From Herbaspirillum sp. 3R11 (GTDB lineage Bacteria > Pseudomonadota > Gammaproteobacteria > Burkholderiales > Burkholderiaceae_D), in assembly GCF_004563925.1 (NCBI RefSeq), contig NZ_SPNJ01000004.1, forward strand, positions 124,001-188,000: DNA of 64,000 nt, written 5' to 3'. The position numbers were made by a program, and so were the translations under genes. This document shows, piece after piece, positions 1 to 11,100 of this stretch (position 1 is the first letter of the stretch; each line of letters begins with the position of its first letter). The notes beneath the pieces were generated by a model. That model was not told the DNA's origin. It saw only the letters and a list, made by a program, of their open reading frames with translations, and did not search any database.

Positions 1-88
1 GTATCCCGATTCGTTTGCGGTCTCTGTTTGTTCTGATTGCATGCCTGCCTCTTGATGCAAGTCGGTTATCCGTCTTTGCGGGTTGCCC

Positions 89-427
89 TCACTGCGCCGT
101 CAGGTCGAATATCTTCGCCATCGGCACCCATTTCTCTCCTTGCGGCGTCCACGGCGTCGGCGCCTGGAATTGCCACATCAGCGTTTCCCATTCCTGCACT
201 TTGGGGTCGCGCTGCATCGCTTGCGCCATTGCCGCCGCGTCGTAGACGGCATCGTCGGTGTCCATGATCATCGTCATGCGCGTGCCGAGCCGGTAGATTT
301 CCATGCCGGTCACGCCGTGCGCGCGCAGATGTGCGGCAATCTCCGGCCAGATGCGGCGATGATGTTCTTCGTAGCGCGCAATCAGTGCCGCGTCGTCTTT
401 CAGGTCGAGGGCGAGGCAGTAACGCAT
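89..427 (-). CDS. L-rhamnose/L-fucose mutarotase (RhaM family)
   Basis: Small 112-residue protein of the L-rhamnose mutarotase family (old DUF718), which interconverts the alpha and beta anomers of a 6-deoxy-hexose in the cytoplasm. The N-terminal stretch Y19-E-E-H-H-R-R-I-W-P-E aligns with the catalytic Tyr/His region of E. coli RhaM, so H23 is the likely catalytic histidine. The length matches the family. The ATG has a GAGGAG Shine-Dalgarno. It lies 10 bp downstream of an L-fucose dehydrogenase-like SDR and L-fuconate dehydratase on the same strand, so the physiological substrate is more likely L-fucose than L-rhamnose; that is inference from context. Confidence 0.88.
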   Translation of the reverse strand: MRYCLALDLKDDAALIARYEEHHRRIWPEIAAHLRAHGVTGMEIYRLGTRMTMIMDTDDAVYDAAAMAQAMQRDPKVQEWETLMWQFQAPTPWTPQGEKWVPMAKIFDLTAQ

Positions 428-437
428 GGCTCGCTCC

Positions 438-2545
<2,108 letters not shown>

Positions 2546-3123
2546 CGTCTCTGTAGATAGAAAAAGGGGATGTTAAGAACCAATGTCAGTGAAGTCAGTG
2601 AAATCAGTGCCGCCGGTGGATGTGCACCGGCCGGTCACACTTTCTTGTCACGCTGTCCTGCTCCTGTCTCCGCAACGCTTTTTTGCGTTGCCGTTGTTGT
2701 TGTCCATGGTTCGCTTGAGGCCAGAAAGAGGCGCGAATGACCAGGAAGTGTGGCGATTATTGCACGCAGGCCTAAATTCATCAATAAAATTCTATTTTAT
2801 ATTTGAGTTTACTTTGCTACTATCGCTTCGCCGCAGACTACAACGGAATCACGTAACACCAAGTGATAACCAATAGATAGTTGAGAGATATCAAAACACA
2901 GATGTCTGTCGGGCAATATTTCTTTGATATTTTATTAAAATTAAATTTTACAAATAAAAATAAAATAAAGAAAGGAGACCAAAACCAACCTTAAGTTTTC
3001 CCTGTGGCAATTCCGGCATCGCTACCGCGCCCGACAAGCCGCATGCCGTACCGACGAAACACGGACGAAACACGAACACGCAGTCACCAACAACCATAAA
3101 TGAAGACACATACGGAGATCCTC
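2546..3123. other. Divergent intergenic region, fucose operon / porin
   Basis: This 578-bp gap holds the promoters of the leftward fucose operon and the rightward porin. The right half, about 2770-2980, is very AT-rich. It contains a perfect 7-bp inverted repeat (2784-2800) and long A/T runs with a TTGATA hexamer at 2924, but no convincing -10 at standard spacing. A 9-bp sequence GTCAGTGAA is repeated in tandem at 2585-2602, with a decayed third copy. A strong AAAGGAG near 2971 is not followed by a usable start codon. The short open frames here have no recognisable protein character. Confidence 0.6.
2784..2800. promoter_or_regulatory. Candidate operator: AT-rich inverted repeat
   Basis: ATAAAAT-TCT-ATTTTAT is a perfect 7-bp inverted repeat with a 3-bp centre, lying between the divergent fucose operon and porin gene. 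Its position suits a regulator binding site, and an IclR-type regulator is encoded just beyond the porin. AT-rich palindromes also arise by chance, so the assignment is tentative. Confidence 0.35.
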
Positions 3124-4254
3124 ATGCAGACAATCACATCCATCGCCGCGACCAGCGGCAACCGCGCACCGCGCGGCGCATCCTCATTCAAGCTCGCCGC
3201 CGTCGCCGGCGCACTGCTCGGCCTGGCCGGCGCAGTGCAGGCGCAATCGGCAGTCACGGTCTACGGCCGCGTCGACGCCGGCGTCGACTATCAATCCAAC
3301 GTTGCCCTCACCGGCGGCGGCAGCGGCAGCCTGTGGCGCGCCTCCGGCAACCAGTGGGGCACCAGCATGATCGGCTTCAAGGGCACGGAAGACCTGGGTT
3401 CGGGACTGAACGCCTTCTTCCTGCTGGAGTCCGGTTTCGATGCCACCAAGGGCGCCACCAACGGCTCCGCCTTGTTCAATCGCCGCTCTTATGTCGGCCT
3501 GTCCGGCAGCGCCGGTTCGCTGAAGTTCGGCAAGAACCTGTTCATCGACAACGATGTCTGGTTCCTCGACCCGACCGGTCAGCAATTCATCGGCACCGCC
3601 ACGCTGGTGCGCGGCCGCAACTGGCAAGGCGCGGACAATGTGATCGAATACCAGACGCCGACCTGGGGCGGCTTCAATGCCACGTTCCAGACCGCGCTCG
3701 GCGAACAGGCCGGCTCGATCAAAAACAAGCGCAAGGACGGCGTCTCGCTGGTCTATCAAAACCAGGGCCTTGAGCTGCGCGCGATCTACGACCTGATCCG
3801 TGACAGCAACGGCAAGTACGGCAGCGGCCTCAATACCGACGGCACCCGCAATACCGTTTTCGATACGTCGAAGGAACTGATCCTGGGCGGCACCTACACC
3901 ATCGACAAACTCAAGCTGTTCCTCGGTTACGAAAACCTGCGTGCGCCGGACGTTGCACCGGGCTCGCCGGACAAGGTCAATCATTACTGGCTGGGCGCGA
4001 ACTATCAGGTCACGCCTGCGCTGACGCTGATCGGCTCGGTGTTCCGCGTCAACGTCAACAATGGCGGCGGCAACGCCAACCTGTTCATGGCCGGCGCCAA
4101 CTACTCGCTGTCCAAGCGCACCCTGCTGTACGTGGGCGCGGGCACAGTCCGCAACAGCAGCACCGCCAACTTCTCGGTCGAAGCCACCAACAACAATCCG
4201 TTGCCGGGGCAAAACCAGAATGGCGCCTACGCAGGCATCAGTCATTCCTTCTGA
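3124..4254 (+). CDS. Gram-negative trimeric porin
   Basis: Outer-membrane general-diffusion porin of the beta-proteobacterial OmpC/OpcP type. The ATG at 3124 is preferred over an in-frame ATG at 3100 because GGAG sits six bases before it, giving 376 residues. A long positively charged leader is followed by a hydrophobic stretch and a probable signal-peptidase site after VQA, then the family's mature start with SAVTVYGRVDAG. The last residue is phenylalanine after an aromatic/hydrophobic alternation, the usual BAM recognition signal. A hairpin follows the stop. Lying between the fucose operon and an IclR regulator, it could serve sugar uptake, but nothing in the sequence shows substrate specificity. 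Confidence 0.92.
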   Translation: MQTITSIAATSGNRAPRGASSFKLAAVAGALLGLAGAVQAQSAVTVYGRVDAGVDYQSNVALTGGGSGSLWRASGNQWGTSMIGFKGTEDLGSGLNAFFLLESGFDATKGATNGSALFNRRSYVGLSGSAGSLKFGKNLFIDNDVWFLDPTGQQFIGTATLVRGRNWQGADNVIEYQTPTWGGFNATFQTALGEQAGSIKNKRKDGVSLVYQNQGLELRAIYDLIRDSNGKYGSGLNTDGTRNTVFDTSKELILGGTYTIDKLKLFLGYENLRAPDVAPGSPDKVNHYWLGANYQVTPALTLIGSVFRVNVNNGGGNANLFMAGANYSLSKRTLLYVGAGTVRNSSTANFSVEATNNNPLPGQNQNGAYAGISHSF

Positions 4255-4275
4255 TGTAGTCAGGTGACACTCGCT

Positions 4276-4307
4276 GAAACCGGCAAAGCCGCATGAATGC
4301 CGGTTTC
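4276..4307 (+). terminator. Hairpin after the porin gene
   Basis: GAAACCGGC (4276-4284) pairs perfectly with GCCGGTTTC (4299-4307) across a 14-base loop, 21 bases after the porin stop. There is no U-tract, so it may be a weak terminator or an mRNA 3'-end stabiliser. It also argues against the in-frame ATG at 4297, inside the stem, as the start of the next gene. Confidence 0.5.
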
Positions 4308-4383
4308 AGGGATAAAATGCCAACAAGACGAATTTGCGCAAAACGACAAACATCCGCATTCCCTTTCCACATTCAGCCAGCCC

Positions 4384-5238
4384 ATGCCAAAAACCAAGAA
4401 AATCGTCCCTGAGGCGGAGTTGGAAGCCGTCGCCGAGGCTTCCGCCAACGACAGCGCCGCCGATACCGGCAAGACGCGCTATGCAGCGCCGGCGCTGGAC
4501 AAGGGGTTGGACATCCTGGAATTGCTCAGTAAGTCCGAGCAGGTGCTGACGCTGAACCAAATATCCAAACAGCTGGGACGCAGCGTCAATGAAATTTTCC
4601 GCATGGTGGTGACGCTGGAGCAGCGCGGCTACCTGATCGCCGACAACGACCAGTACCGCCTGTCGCTGAAACTGTTCGAGCTGGCGCACAACAACCAGCC
4701 GATCCGTTCGCTGGTGAGTACGGCGCTGCCGCACATGCGCGAGCTGGCCAACCGCACCATGCAATCGACCCATCTGACCGTCTATGAAGCCGGCCGCGTG
4801 ATCGTGGTGGCGCAGGTAGACAGCCCGGAACGCTGGGCCTTCGGCCTCAAGGTCGGCGCGCTGGTCAGTCTGACCGACACCGCGTCGGGCCACGTGTTGC
4901 TGTCATTCCGCGATGAAGCCGAGCGCGGCCGCATGCTGGCGGCGCACGTGCGCATGGACGGCGAACAGGAAGTCGACCACGCTCAGTTGCTGCGCCAGAT
5001 CGCCGAAACCCAGGAGCGCGGCTATTCGCGCATGGAAAGCCGCCAGATCCGCGGCGTGGTGAATCTCTCCTATCCGGTGCTGGGCGCCAACGACCGTATG
5101 TTGGCGGCGCTTAACGTTCCTTATATCGAGCGCATCGACAAGAAGGTCAATCCCAGCTTGGATGAGGTGCAGAATATCGTGCAGGAAATTTCGGCGCGAC
5201 TCTCCAAACTCATGGGAAGCAGCAGCTTCGGCACTTGA
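4384..5238 (+). CDS. IclR-family transcriptional regulator
   Basis: A 284-residue IclR-type regulator. An acidic/alanine-rich N-terminal tail precedes the winged helix (ALDKGLDILELL ... SVNEIFRMVVTLEQRGYL), followed by the effector-binding domain with the family's typical TMQSTHLTVYE and SGHVLLSF phrases. The start at 4384 was chosen because the longer frame begins in a hairpin; no strong ribosome site precedes either. It is downstream of, and co-directional with, the porin, and close to the L-fucose catabolic operon. A role as regulator of fucose or related sugar-acid genes is plausible from position only. A strong terminator follows. Confidence 0.9.
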   Translation: MPKTKKIVPEAELEAVAEASANDSAADTGKTRYAAPALDKGLDILELLSKSEQVLTLNQISKQLGRSVNEIFRMVVTLEQRGYLIADNDQYRLSLKLFELAHNNQPIRSLVSTALPHMRELANRTMQSTHLTVYEAGRVIVVAQVDSPERWAFGLKVGALVSLTDTASGHVLLSFRDEAERGRMLAAHVRMDGEQEVDHAQLLRQIAETQERGYSRMESRQIRGVVNLSYPVLGANDRMLAALNVPYIERIDKKVNPSLDEVQNIVQEISARLSKLMGSSSFGT

Positions 5239-5258
5239 AACCAGTTGCTGAAAAATAA

Positions 5259-5288
5259 AAAAAGCCAGGCATCGCAGCCTGGCTTTTT
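5259..5288. terminator. Bidirectional Rho-independent terminator
   Basis: AAAAAGCCAGGC (5259-5270) and GCCTGGCTTTTT (5277-5288) form a perfect 12-bp stem with a 6-base loop. There is an A-tract on one side and a T-tract on the other, so it can terminate both the IclR gene (plus strand) and the convergent hypothetical gene (minus strand). Confidence 0.93.
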
Positions 5289-5306
5289 GTTTGATGCGTA
5301 CAGCGT

Positions 5307-5978
5307 TCAGCCGCCCTGCGAGACCTGCTCGCGATTGAGCGTCGGCAGGCTCTTGCCCTTGTTGTATTCAACTGCCGCGTTGGTCGTGTTGTAGCGCGTA
5401 TAGGCCTTCATCAGATCGTCCATGAAATCCGACTCGCCCTTGACCAGGCGCCAGGCGCCGCGGGCGTCCTGCTCTTCCACGTAGGTGCCGAGACCGTCGT
5501 AGACGACGCTGACGGCGCGCGGCTTCTGTTCTTCCTTGAACTCGGTCAGGAAGCCGCGCATGTCATAGCCGCCCTTGCCGCGCATGAAGGTGTCGATGGC
5601 GGACTCCATCGCCGCTTCGCGATCGGTCAGCGCCTTGGTGTGGGCCTGGGTCAGCAACTCGCTCACGCCGGGATTGTCGGTGATGAGCATGTCGAACTTG
5701 CCGCTACGGTCGTCGCCTTCTTCCAGCACGTATTTTTTCTTGGTCGGCAGGATGCGCAGTTTCGGCGGCACGTTGATGCCGTAGCGGCCGATCAGGCCGC
5801 CCAGCGCCATCGTCAGCGCCGGGCTGACATCAGCCTTGGCCGCGCCGCTGAGGCCGTCGACGCTGCCGCGCGTGGCCATCATCTGGGCGAAACCGATGTC
5901 GTCGTTTTTGGCGTACGCCTTCGCCGACGTCGGCGACGCCGTGTTGTTGATGAAAAACTGGTTGTTGATGCTGTCCAT
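5307..5978 (-). CDS. Hypothetical protein, 223 aa
   Basis: I do not recognise this protein. The frame stays open upstream, but ATG 5978 is preceded by TAGGAGAG at good spacing, giving MDSINNQFFINN as the N-terminus. There is no signal peptide, no obvious membrane segment and no cysteine-rich motif. The first 90 residues are rich in small and polar residues. The centre has a basic KKKYVLEEG stretch, and the C-terminal half is charged with several aromatic positions, including a FMRGKGGYDMRGFL segment. It ends near the shared terminator. It is a single-gene unit divergent from the efflux regulator, and no function is suggested by its neighbours. Confidence 0.75.
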   Translation of the reverse strand: MDSINNQFFINNTASPTSAKAYAKNDDIGFAQMMATRGSVDGLSGAAKADVSPALTMALGGLIGRYGINVPPKLRILPTKKKYVLEEGDDRSGKFDMLITDNPGVSELLTQAHTKALTDREAAMESAIDTFMRGKGGYDMRGFLTEFKEEQKPRAVSVVYDGLGTYVEEQDARGAWRLVKGESDFMDDLMKAYTRYNTTNAAVEYNKGKSLPTLNREQVSQGG

Positions 5979-6342
5979 TGCCGCTCTCCTACGGATTGCC
6001 GGGACTGCTGCCGATGCTACCAAGGCTGCTGCCCGGCTGCCTGTAAGCTTCCAATAAGCTGTCAATACGTTGCCGGATTGACAAATTCGTCCGATTTTTT
6101 GGCGATACCTGCCTGATTTTCCTATTGTAAGAGCCTTTTGTCTGTTCCGTTTGCAAGGACACCGCCGCATTCACCGCTTTATTCCCCGAATCCGGCGTTT
6201 CGTCGCAAACCGCTGTCGGCAGGGCCGGCGCGCCTTTACCCTGCTTTACTCACTCTACCCCGGCGCGCTTCTTGACGATATGACGGTTGCCACTTACATT
6301 GCTGACTCACCGGTAACTTACTGGCGGCGCCGCCGCTTCGCC
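5979..6342. other. Intergenic region upstream of the efflux operon
   Basis: This 364-bp gap lies between the minus-strand hypothetical gene and the tetR-RND operon. Near the right end it holds a good sigma-70-like promoter (6272-6300) followed by TCACCGGTAA, a near-palindrome centred on ACCGGT that could be the TetR operator. The left part contains a longer frame running into the hypothetical gene, without a ribosome site. Nothing else was recognised. Confidence 0.5.
6272..6300 (+). promoter_or_regulatory. Candidate sigma-70 promoter of tetR-RND operon
   Basis: TTGACG (6272-6277) and TACATT (6295-6300) are separated by exactly 17 bases, placing transcription start near 6307, about 36 bases before the tetR ATG. 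The hexamer ACTTAC occurs twice, 24 bp apart (6292 and 6316), flanking the near-palindrome at 6308-6317. This suits autoregulation by the TetR protein. Confidence 0.5.
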
Positions 6343-7029
6343 ATGGCTCAGCCTTCGAAATCCCCTTCCGTCCCAAAAGCCGCTCAAACCGCTTCAGACG
6401 TTTCCCCACGCGGACCGCGCTGGGAGCGTCGCAAGGAAGCGCGCCCGCAGGAATTGCTGGCCGCTGCGCTGGATATCTTCGTCGAGCGCGGTTTCGCGGC
6501 CGCGCGGCTGGAAGACGTCGCCGCCCGCGCCGGCGTCTCCAAAGGCACGCTCTACCTCTACTTCGACAGTAAGGAAAGCCTGTTCAAGTCGGTCGTGCGG
6601 ACCAACATGCTGCCGCTGCTGGAAGAAGCCGAAGGCATGGTCGATCGCTATGAAGGCCACAGCGCCGACTTGCTGCGTGACCTGATCCTCGGCTGGTGGG
6701 CCTCGGTGGCGGATACAAAATTAAACGGTATTTCCAAACTGATGATGGCAGAATCCGGCAACTTCCCCGAACTCGCAGAGTTCTACCATGCCGAAGTCAT
6801 CACGCGCTGCAACGCCACCATCGTGCGCATGCTCGAACGCGGCATCCGGCGCGGCGAATTCCGCGCCATCGACGCCGAGCACATGAAACGCGTGATCGTC
6901 GCACCGGTGCTGATGCTGATGCTGTGGAGCCAGTCGTTCGGCCCGTGCGCCATCGAGCCGGTGGAGCCCGGCGCCTATCTCGACAATTTCATCGACCTTT
7001 GCCTGAACGGCCTGCTGACCAAACCCTGA
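6343..7029 (+). CDS. TetR/AcrR-family regulator of adjacent RND pump
   Basis: A 228-residue TetR-family repressor. After a basic, proline-rich N-terminal tail comes the DNA-binding domain: RPQELLAAALDIFVERGF, then GVSKGTLYLYFDSKESLFKSV with the family's recognition helix. The C-terminal ligand domain ends in a hydrophobic stretch. Earlier in-frame starts exist, but ATG 6343 fits the predicted transcription start and the domain boundary. Its stop overlaps the ATG of the membrane-fusion gene by one base (TGATG). It is therefore co-transcribed with the pump and likely represses its own operon. Confidence 0.88.
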   Translation: MAQPSKSPSVPKAAQTASDVSPRGPRWERRKEARPQELLAAALDIFVERGFAAARLEDVAARAGVSKGTLYLYFDSKESLFKSVVRTNMLPLLEEAEGMVDRYEGHSADLLRDLILGWWASVADTKLNGISKLMMAESGNFPELAEFYHAEVITRCNATIVRMLERGIRRGEFRAIDAEHMKRVIVAPVLMLMLWSQSFGPCAIEPVEPGAYLDNFIDLCLNGLLTKP

Positions 7030-8165
7030 TGACACTTTCCTTCTTTAAACGCCGCTCGGTCCTGATCGTATTGCTTGTGCTGGTGCTGCTGATCGCCTTC
7101 ATGGCGCTCCGCAAGCGCCCTGCCGCGCCGGTCGCCGTGGTCGAAAAACCGGCGCAGGTGCTGGAATTCCTGCCGGGCGACATCGCCGTGGCCCAGGTCG
7201 AAGCCCTGCGCCAGGTACTGCCGATGTCGGGCGCATTGCGCGCGCTCAATCAGGTTGCAGTCAAGGCCAAGGTCGCAGGCGAGGTCAAGGAAGTGCTGGT
7301 GCGCGCCGGCGAAGCAGTCACCCTCGGCCAGGTCCTGATCCGCATGGACACCAGCGAATACCAGGCCAAGGTCGAGCAGGCCAAGGGCTCGCTGGTCGCT
7401 TCGCGCGGCCAGCTCGACATCGCCACAAAGTCGCGCGACAACAACCTGGCGCTGCTGGACAAGGGCTTCATTTCGCGCAACGCCTTCGACAACGCCGCCA
7501 GCCAGTTCGACATCGCCAAGGCCAACGTCGACACCGCGCGCGGCGCGCTCGACGTGGCGCAAAAGGCGCTCAACGACACCGTCATCAAAGCGCCGATGGC
7601 CGGCCTGGTCAGCACCCGCACCATCGAACCCGGCGAGAAGGTCTCGGTCGACAACAAGCTGCTCGACGTGGTCGACCTGCGCCAGATGGAACTGGAAGCG
7701 CCGGTGCCGACAGCCGACATCCTTAAAGTGAAGCTCGGCCAGGAAGTGCAGGTGCGCGTGGAAGGCCTGCCCGACGCCGTCGCCGGCAAGGTGGTGCGCA
7801 TCAATCCGGCCACGCAGTCGGGCTCGCGCTCGATCATGGTCTACGTGCGCATCGACAATCCCGACAATCTCTTGCGCGCCGGCATGTTCGCCGACGCCAG
7901 CCTGACCCTGGACAAGCGCGACGCCGTGCTCACCGTGCCGACCACCGCGATTCAGAACGAAGGCGACAAGGCCTACGTGTACACCATCGAGAACGGCAAG
8001 CTGGCGCGACACAATGTCGTGACCGGCCTGCGCGGCGTCGACAGCAAGGGCAACGCGGTGGAAATCAGCAGCGGCCTGCAGGGCGGGGCGCGCATCGTCA
8101 AGGCCAACCTGGGTAACCTGAACGCGGGCACGCCGGTCAAGATTTTGCCGGCGGCGAAGGAATAG
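7029..8165 (+). CDS. RND efflux periplasmic adaptor (MFP)
   Basis: A 378-residue membrane-fusion protein linking an inner-membrane RND pump to an outer-membrane channel. One N-terminal hydrophobic anchor (about residues 11-27) has no lipobox cysteine, so it is membrane-anchored rather than a lipoprotein. The biotinyl-lipoyl-like halves flank an alpha-helical hairpin (about residues 110-185) with the GFISRNAFD turn, followed by the beta-barrel (VPTADILKVKLGQEV) and membrane-proximal domains. The gene starts one base inside the tetR stop and ends 3 bp before the pump gene, as in MdtA/MexA-type operons. No outer-membrane partner lies immediately downstream; the TolC at 12.7 kb is a candidate. 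Confidence 0.92.
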   Translation: MTLSFFKRRSVLIVLLVLVLLIAFMALRKRPAAPVAVVEKPAQVLEFLPGDIAVAQVEALRQVLPMSGALRALNQVAVKAKVAGEVKEVLVRAGEAVTLGQVLIRMDTSEYQAKVEQAKGSLVASRGQLDIATKSRDNNLALLDKGFISRNAFDNAASQFDIAKANVDTARGALDVAQKALNDTVIKAPMAGLVSTRTIEPGEKVSVDNKLLDVVDLRQMELEAPVPTADILKVKLGQEVQVRVEGLPDAVAGKVVRINPATQSGSRSIMVYVRIDNPDNLLRAGMFADASLTLDKRDAVLTVPTTAIQNEGDKAYVYTIENGKLARHNVVTGLRGVDSKGNAVEISSGLQGGARIVKANLGNLNAGTPVKILPAAKE

Positions 8166-8168
8166 CGC

Positions 8169-11100
8169 ATGTGGTTCACCCGCATCAGCATCGGCAATCC
8201 CGTGCTCGCCACCATGATGATGATGGCGTTCGTGGTGCTCGGCCTGTTCTCTTACCAGCGCCTGCGCGTCGACCAGTTCCCGGACATCACCTTCCCGGTG
8301 GTGGTGGTGCAGACCACCTATCCGGGCGCCTCGCCCGAGAATGTCGAGTCCGACGTCACGCGCAAGATCGAAGAAACCGTCAACACCATCAACGGCATCA
8401 ATAGCCTGACTTCGCATTCGTATGAAGGCCTGTCGGTGGTCATCGTCGAGTTCGACCTCACGGTAGACCCGGCGCAAGGCGCGCAGGACGTCCGCGAAAA
8501 AGTCGCGCTGGTGCAGGCGGCCTTCCGCAAGGAAGTCGACCAGCCGCGCATCACGCGCTACGACCCGGCCGACCAGCCGATCTTTTCGATCTCGGTGACC
8601 AACGACCCGGCTGCGCCCAACACCCGTCCACGCACGCTGCGCGAACTGACCACGATTTCCGACCAGGTCATCAAGAAGCGGCTGGAGAACGTGCGCGGCG
8701 TCGGCTCGGTGACGCTGGTGGGCGGCGTCAAGCGCCAGATCAACATCTACGTCAAGCCGAACGAGATGGAAGCGCTCGGCATCGGCGTCGACCAGGTCAT
8801 CACCGCCGTCAAGAACGAGAACCAGGAATTGCCGACCGGGGCGATCCGCATGGCCGACGCCGAGAAGGTGGTGCAGGTGCAGGGTCGCGTCAAGAATCCG
8901 GAAGATTTCAAGCGCATCATCGTGGCGCGGCGCGGCAGCCAGCCGGTCACGCTGGAACAGATCGCCACCGTGGTCGACGGCCAGGAAGAACAGGAAACGC
9001 TGGCGCTCTACAACGGCCAGCGCACGCTCGCGCTGGATATCCTGAAGGCGCAGGGCCAGAACACCATCGACGTCGCCGACGGCCTCAAGCAGGCCATCAA
9101 GGACATGGAGCCGAACCTGCAGAAACTGTATCCCGGCGTGCGCCTGCAAGTCATCAAGGACAGCTCGCGCCAGATCCGCACCGGCGTCGAGAACGTGCGC
9201 CGCACGCTGCTCGAAGGCGCGGCGCTCACGGTGCTGATCGTGTTCCTGTTCCTCAATTCCTGGCGCTCGACGGTGATCACCGGGCTGACCCTGCCGGTGG
9301 CGCTGATCGGCACCTTCCTGTTCATGTACATGTTCGGCTTCACCATCAACATGATCACGCTGATGGCGCTGTCGCTGTGCGTGGGCTTGCTGATCGACGA
9401 TGCGATCGTGGTGCGTGAAAACATCGTGCGCCACGCCGGCATGAAGGTGCACGGCAAGTTCAAGACGCACAAGATGGCGGCGCTGGAAGGCACCGCGGAA
9501 ATCGGCCTGGCGGTGCTGGCGACGACCTTCTCCATCGTCGCGGTGTTCTTGCCGGTGGGCTTCATGGGCGGCATCATCGGCCGCTTCTTCCATCAGTTCG
9601 GCATCACGGTGACGGCGGCGGTGCTGATCTCGATGTTCGTCTCGTTCACGCTGGACCCGATGCTGTCGTCGATCTGGCCGGACCCCGATGTGCACGGTGA
9701 AAAACGCAAGGACGGCTGGTACGCCAAGTCCATCGGCCGCGTGCTCGATCAGTTCGAACGCCTGGTGCAGTGGCTCTCGGCGAGTTACCAGAAGCTGCTC
9801 AAGTGGTCGCTGCGCCATCGCATCCTGACGCTGGTGCTGGCGCTGCTGAGTTTCGTCGCGGGCCTGGCGCTGCCGGCGGCGGGACTGATCGGTTCCGAGT
9901 TCGTGCCGCAGGCCGATTATTCCGAAAGCGGCGTGACCTTCTATACGCCGGTCGGCTCGTCGCTGGAACTGACCGAATCCAAGGTGCACCAGGTCGAAAC
10001 CGTGCTGCGCCAGTTCCCGGAAGTGGTCGACACCTACAGCACCGTCAACACAGGCAATTCGCAGGGCAAGAATTACGCGACCGTATTCATCCGCCTCAAG
10101 CCGCGCAAGGAACGCCAGCTGAGCACTTCGCAACTGGCGCCGCAATTGCGTGAACGGCTCACGCGCGTGGCCGGCATCACGGTCACCCACATCGGCACGC
10201 TCGACGGTGTCGGCGGTGACAACAAGCAGGTGCGCTTCAGCCTGCTGGGGCCGGACCTGGATCAGCTCGGACGCCTGTCGGAAGAAGTCCAGACCAGGTT
10301 GCGCGCGATCCCCGGCGTGGCCGATCTCGACTCCAGCCTGAAGCCGCAAAAGCCGACCATCTCGATCGAACCGAAGCGCGACATCGGCTCCGACCTCGGC
10401 GTCGGCGTGGCGCAGATCGGCAACGCCCTGCGCCCTTTACTGGCCGGCGAAGCCGCCAGCAGCTGGCGTGCGCCCGACGATGAGAACTACGACGTCAACG
10501 TGCGCCTGGCGCCGACCGATCGCAATACGGTCGACGATCTGTCGCGCATGATGCTGGCCAGCAGCTTCAACAATACCGACGGCACGCCGCGCATGGTGCC
10601 GCTGCGCCAGGTGGCCGACATCCGCAACACGGTCGGCGCCAACCAGATCAACCGGCGCGACCTCAACCGCGAAGTGGAATTGTCGGCCAACGCCGCCGGC
10701 CGTTCCGCCGGCCAGGTCAACGCTGACATCAAGCTCATGCTGGACAAGGTCAACTGGCCGCCCGGCTATCGCTACCAGATCGGCGGCTCGACCAAAAGCA
10801 TGAACGAATCCTTCGGCTACGCATTGGGTGCACTGGCGCTGGCGGTGGTGTTCATCTACATGATCCTGGCATCGCAATTCGCCAGCTTCCTGCAGCCGAT
10901 CGCCATCATGTCATCGCTGCCGCTGACGCTGATCGGCGTGTTCCTGGCGCTGATGTTCTTCCGCTCGACGCTGAACATGTTTTCCATCATCGGCTTCATC
11001 ATGCTGATGGGGCTGGTGACCAAGAACGCGATCCTGCTGGTGGACTTCGCCAATCAGGCGCGCAGGGAAGGCATGGAGCGCGGAGCGGCGCTGCTGGAAG

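Noticed and set aside
2583..2876. 97-codon frame between the fucose operon and the porin
   Set aside because: It has no Shine-Dalgarno, runs through the AT-rich promoter block, and begins in a short tandem repeat that encodes repeated Ser-Val-Lys.
2971..2977. Strong AAAGGAG ribosome-site-like sequence
   Set aside because: No start codon follows within usable distance, and the porin ATG is about 150 bp further on with its own GGAG.
6975..10349. Open frame of 1124 codons on the minus strand
   Set aside because: It is antisense to the MFP and RND genes, is His/Arg/Gln-rich as expected for a shadow of GC-rich codons, and has no domain or ribosome site.
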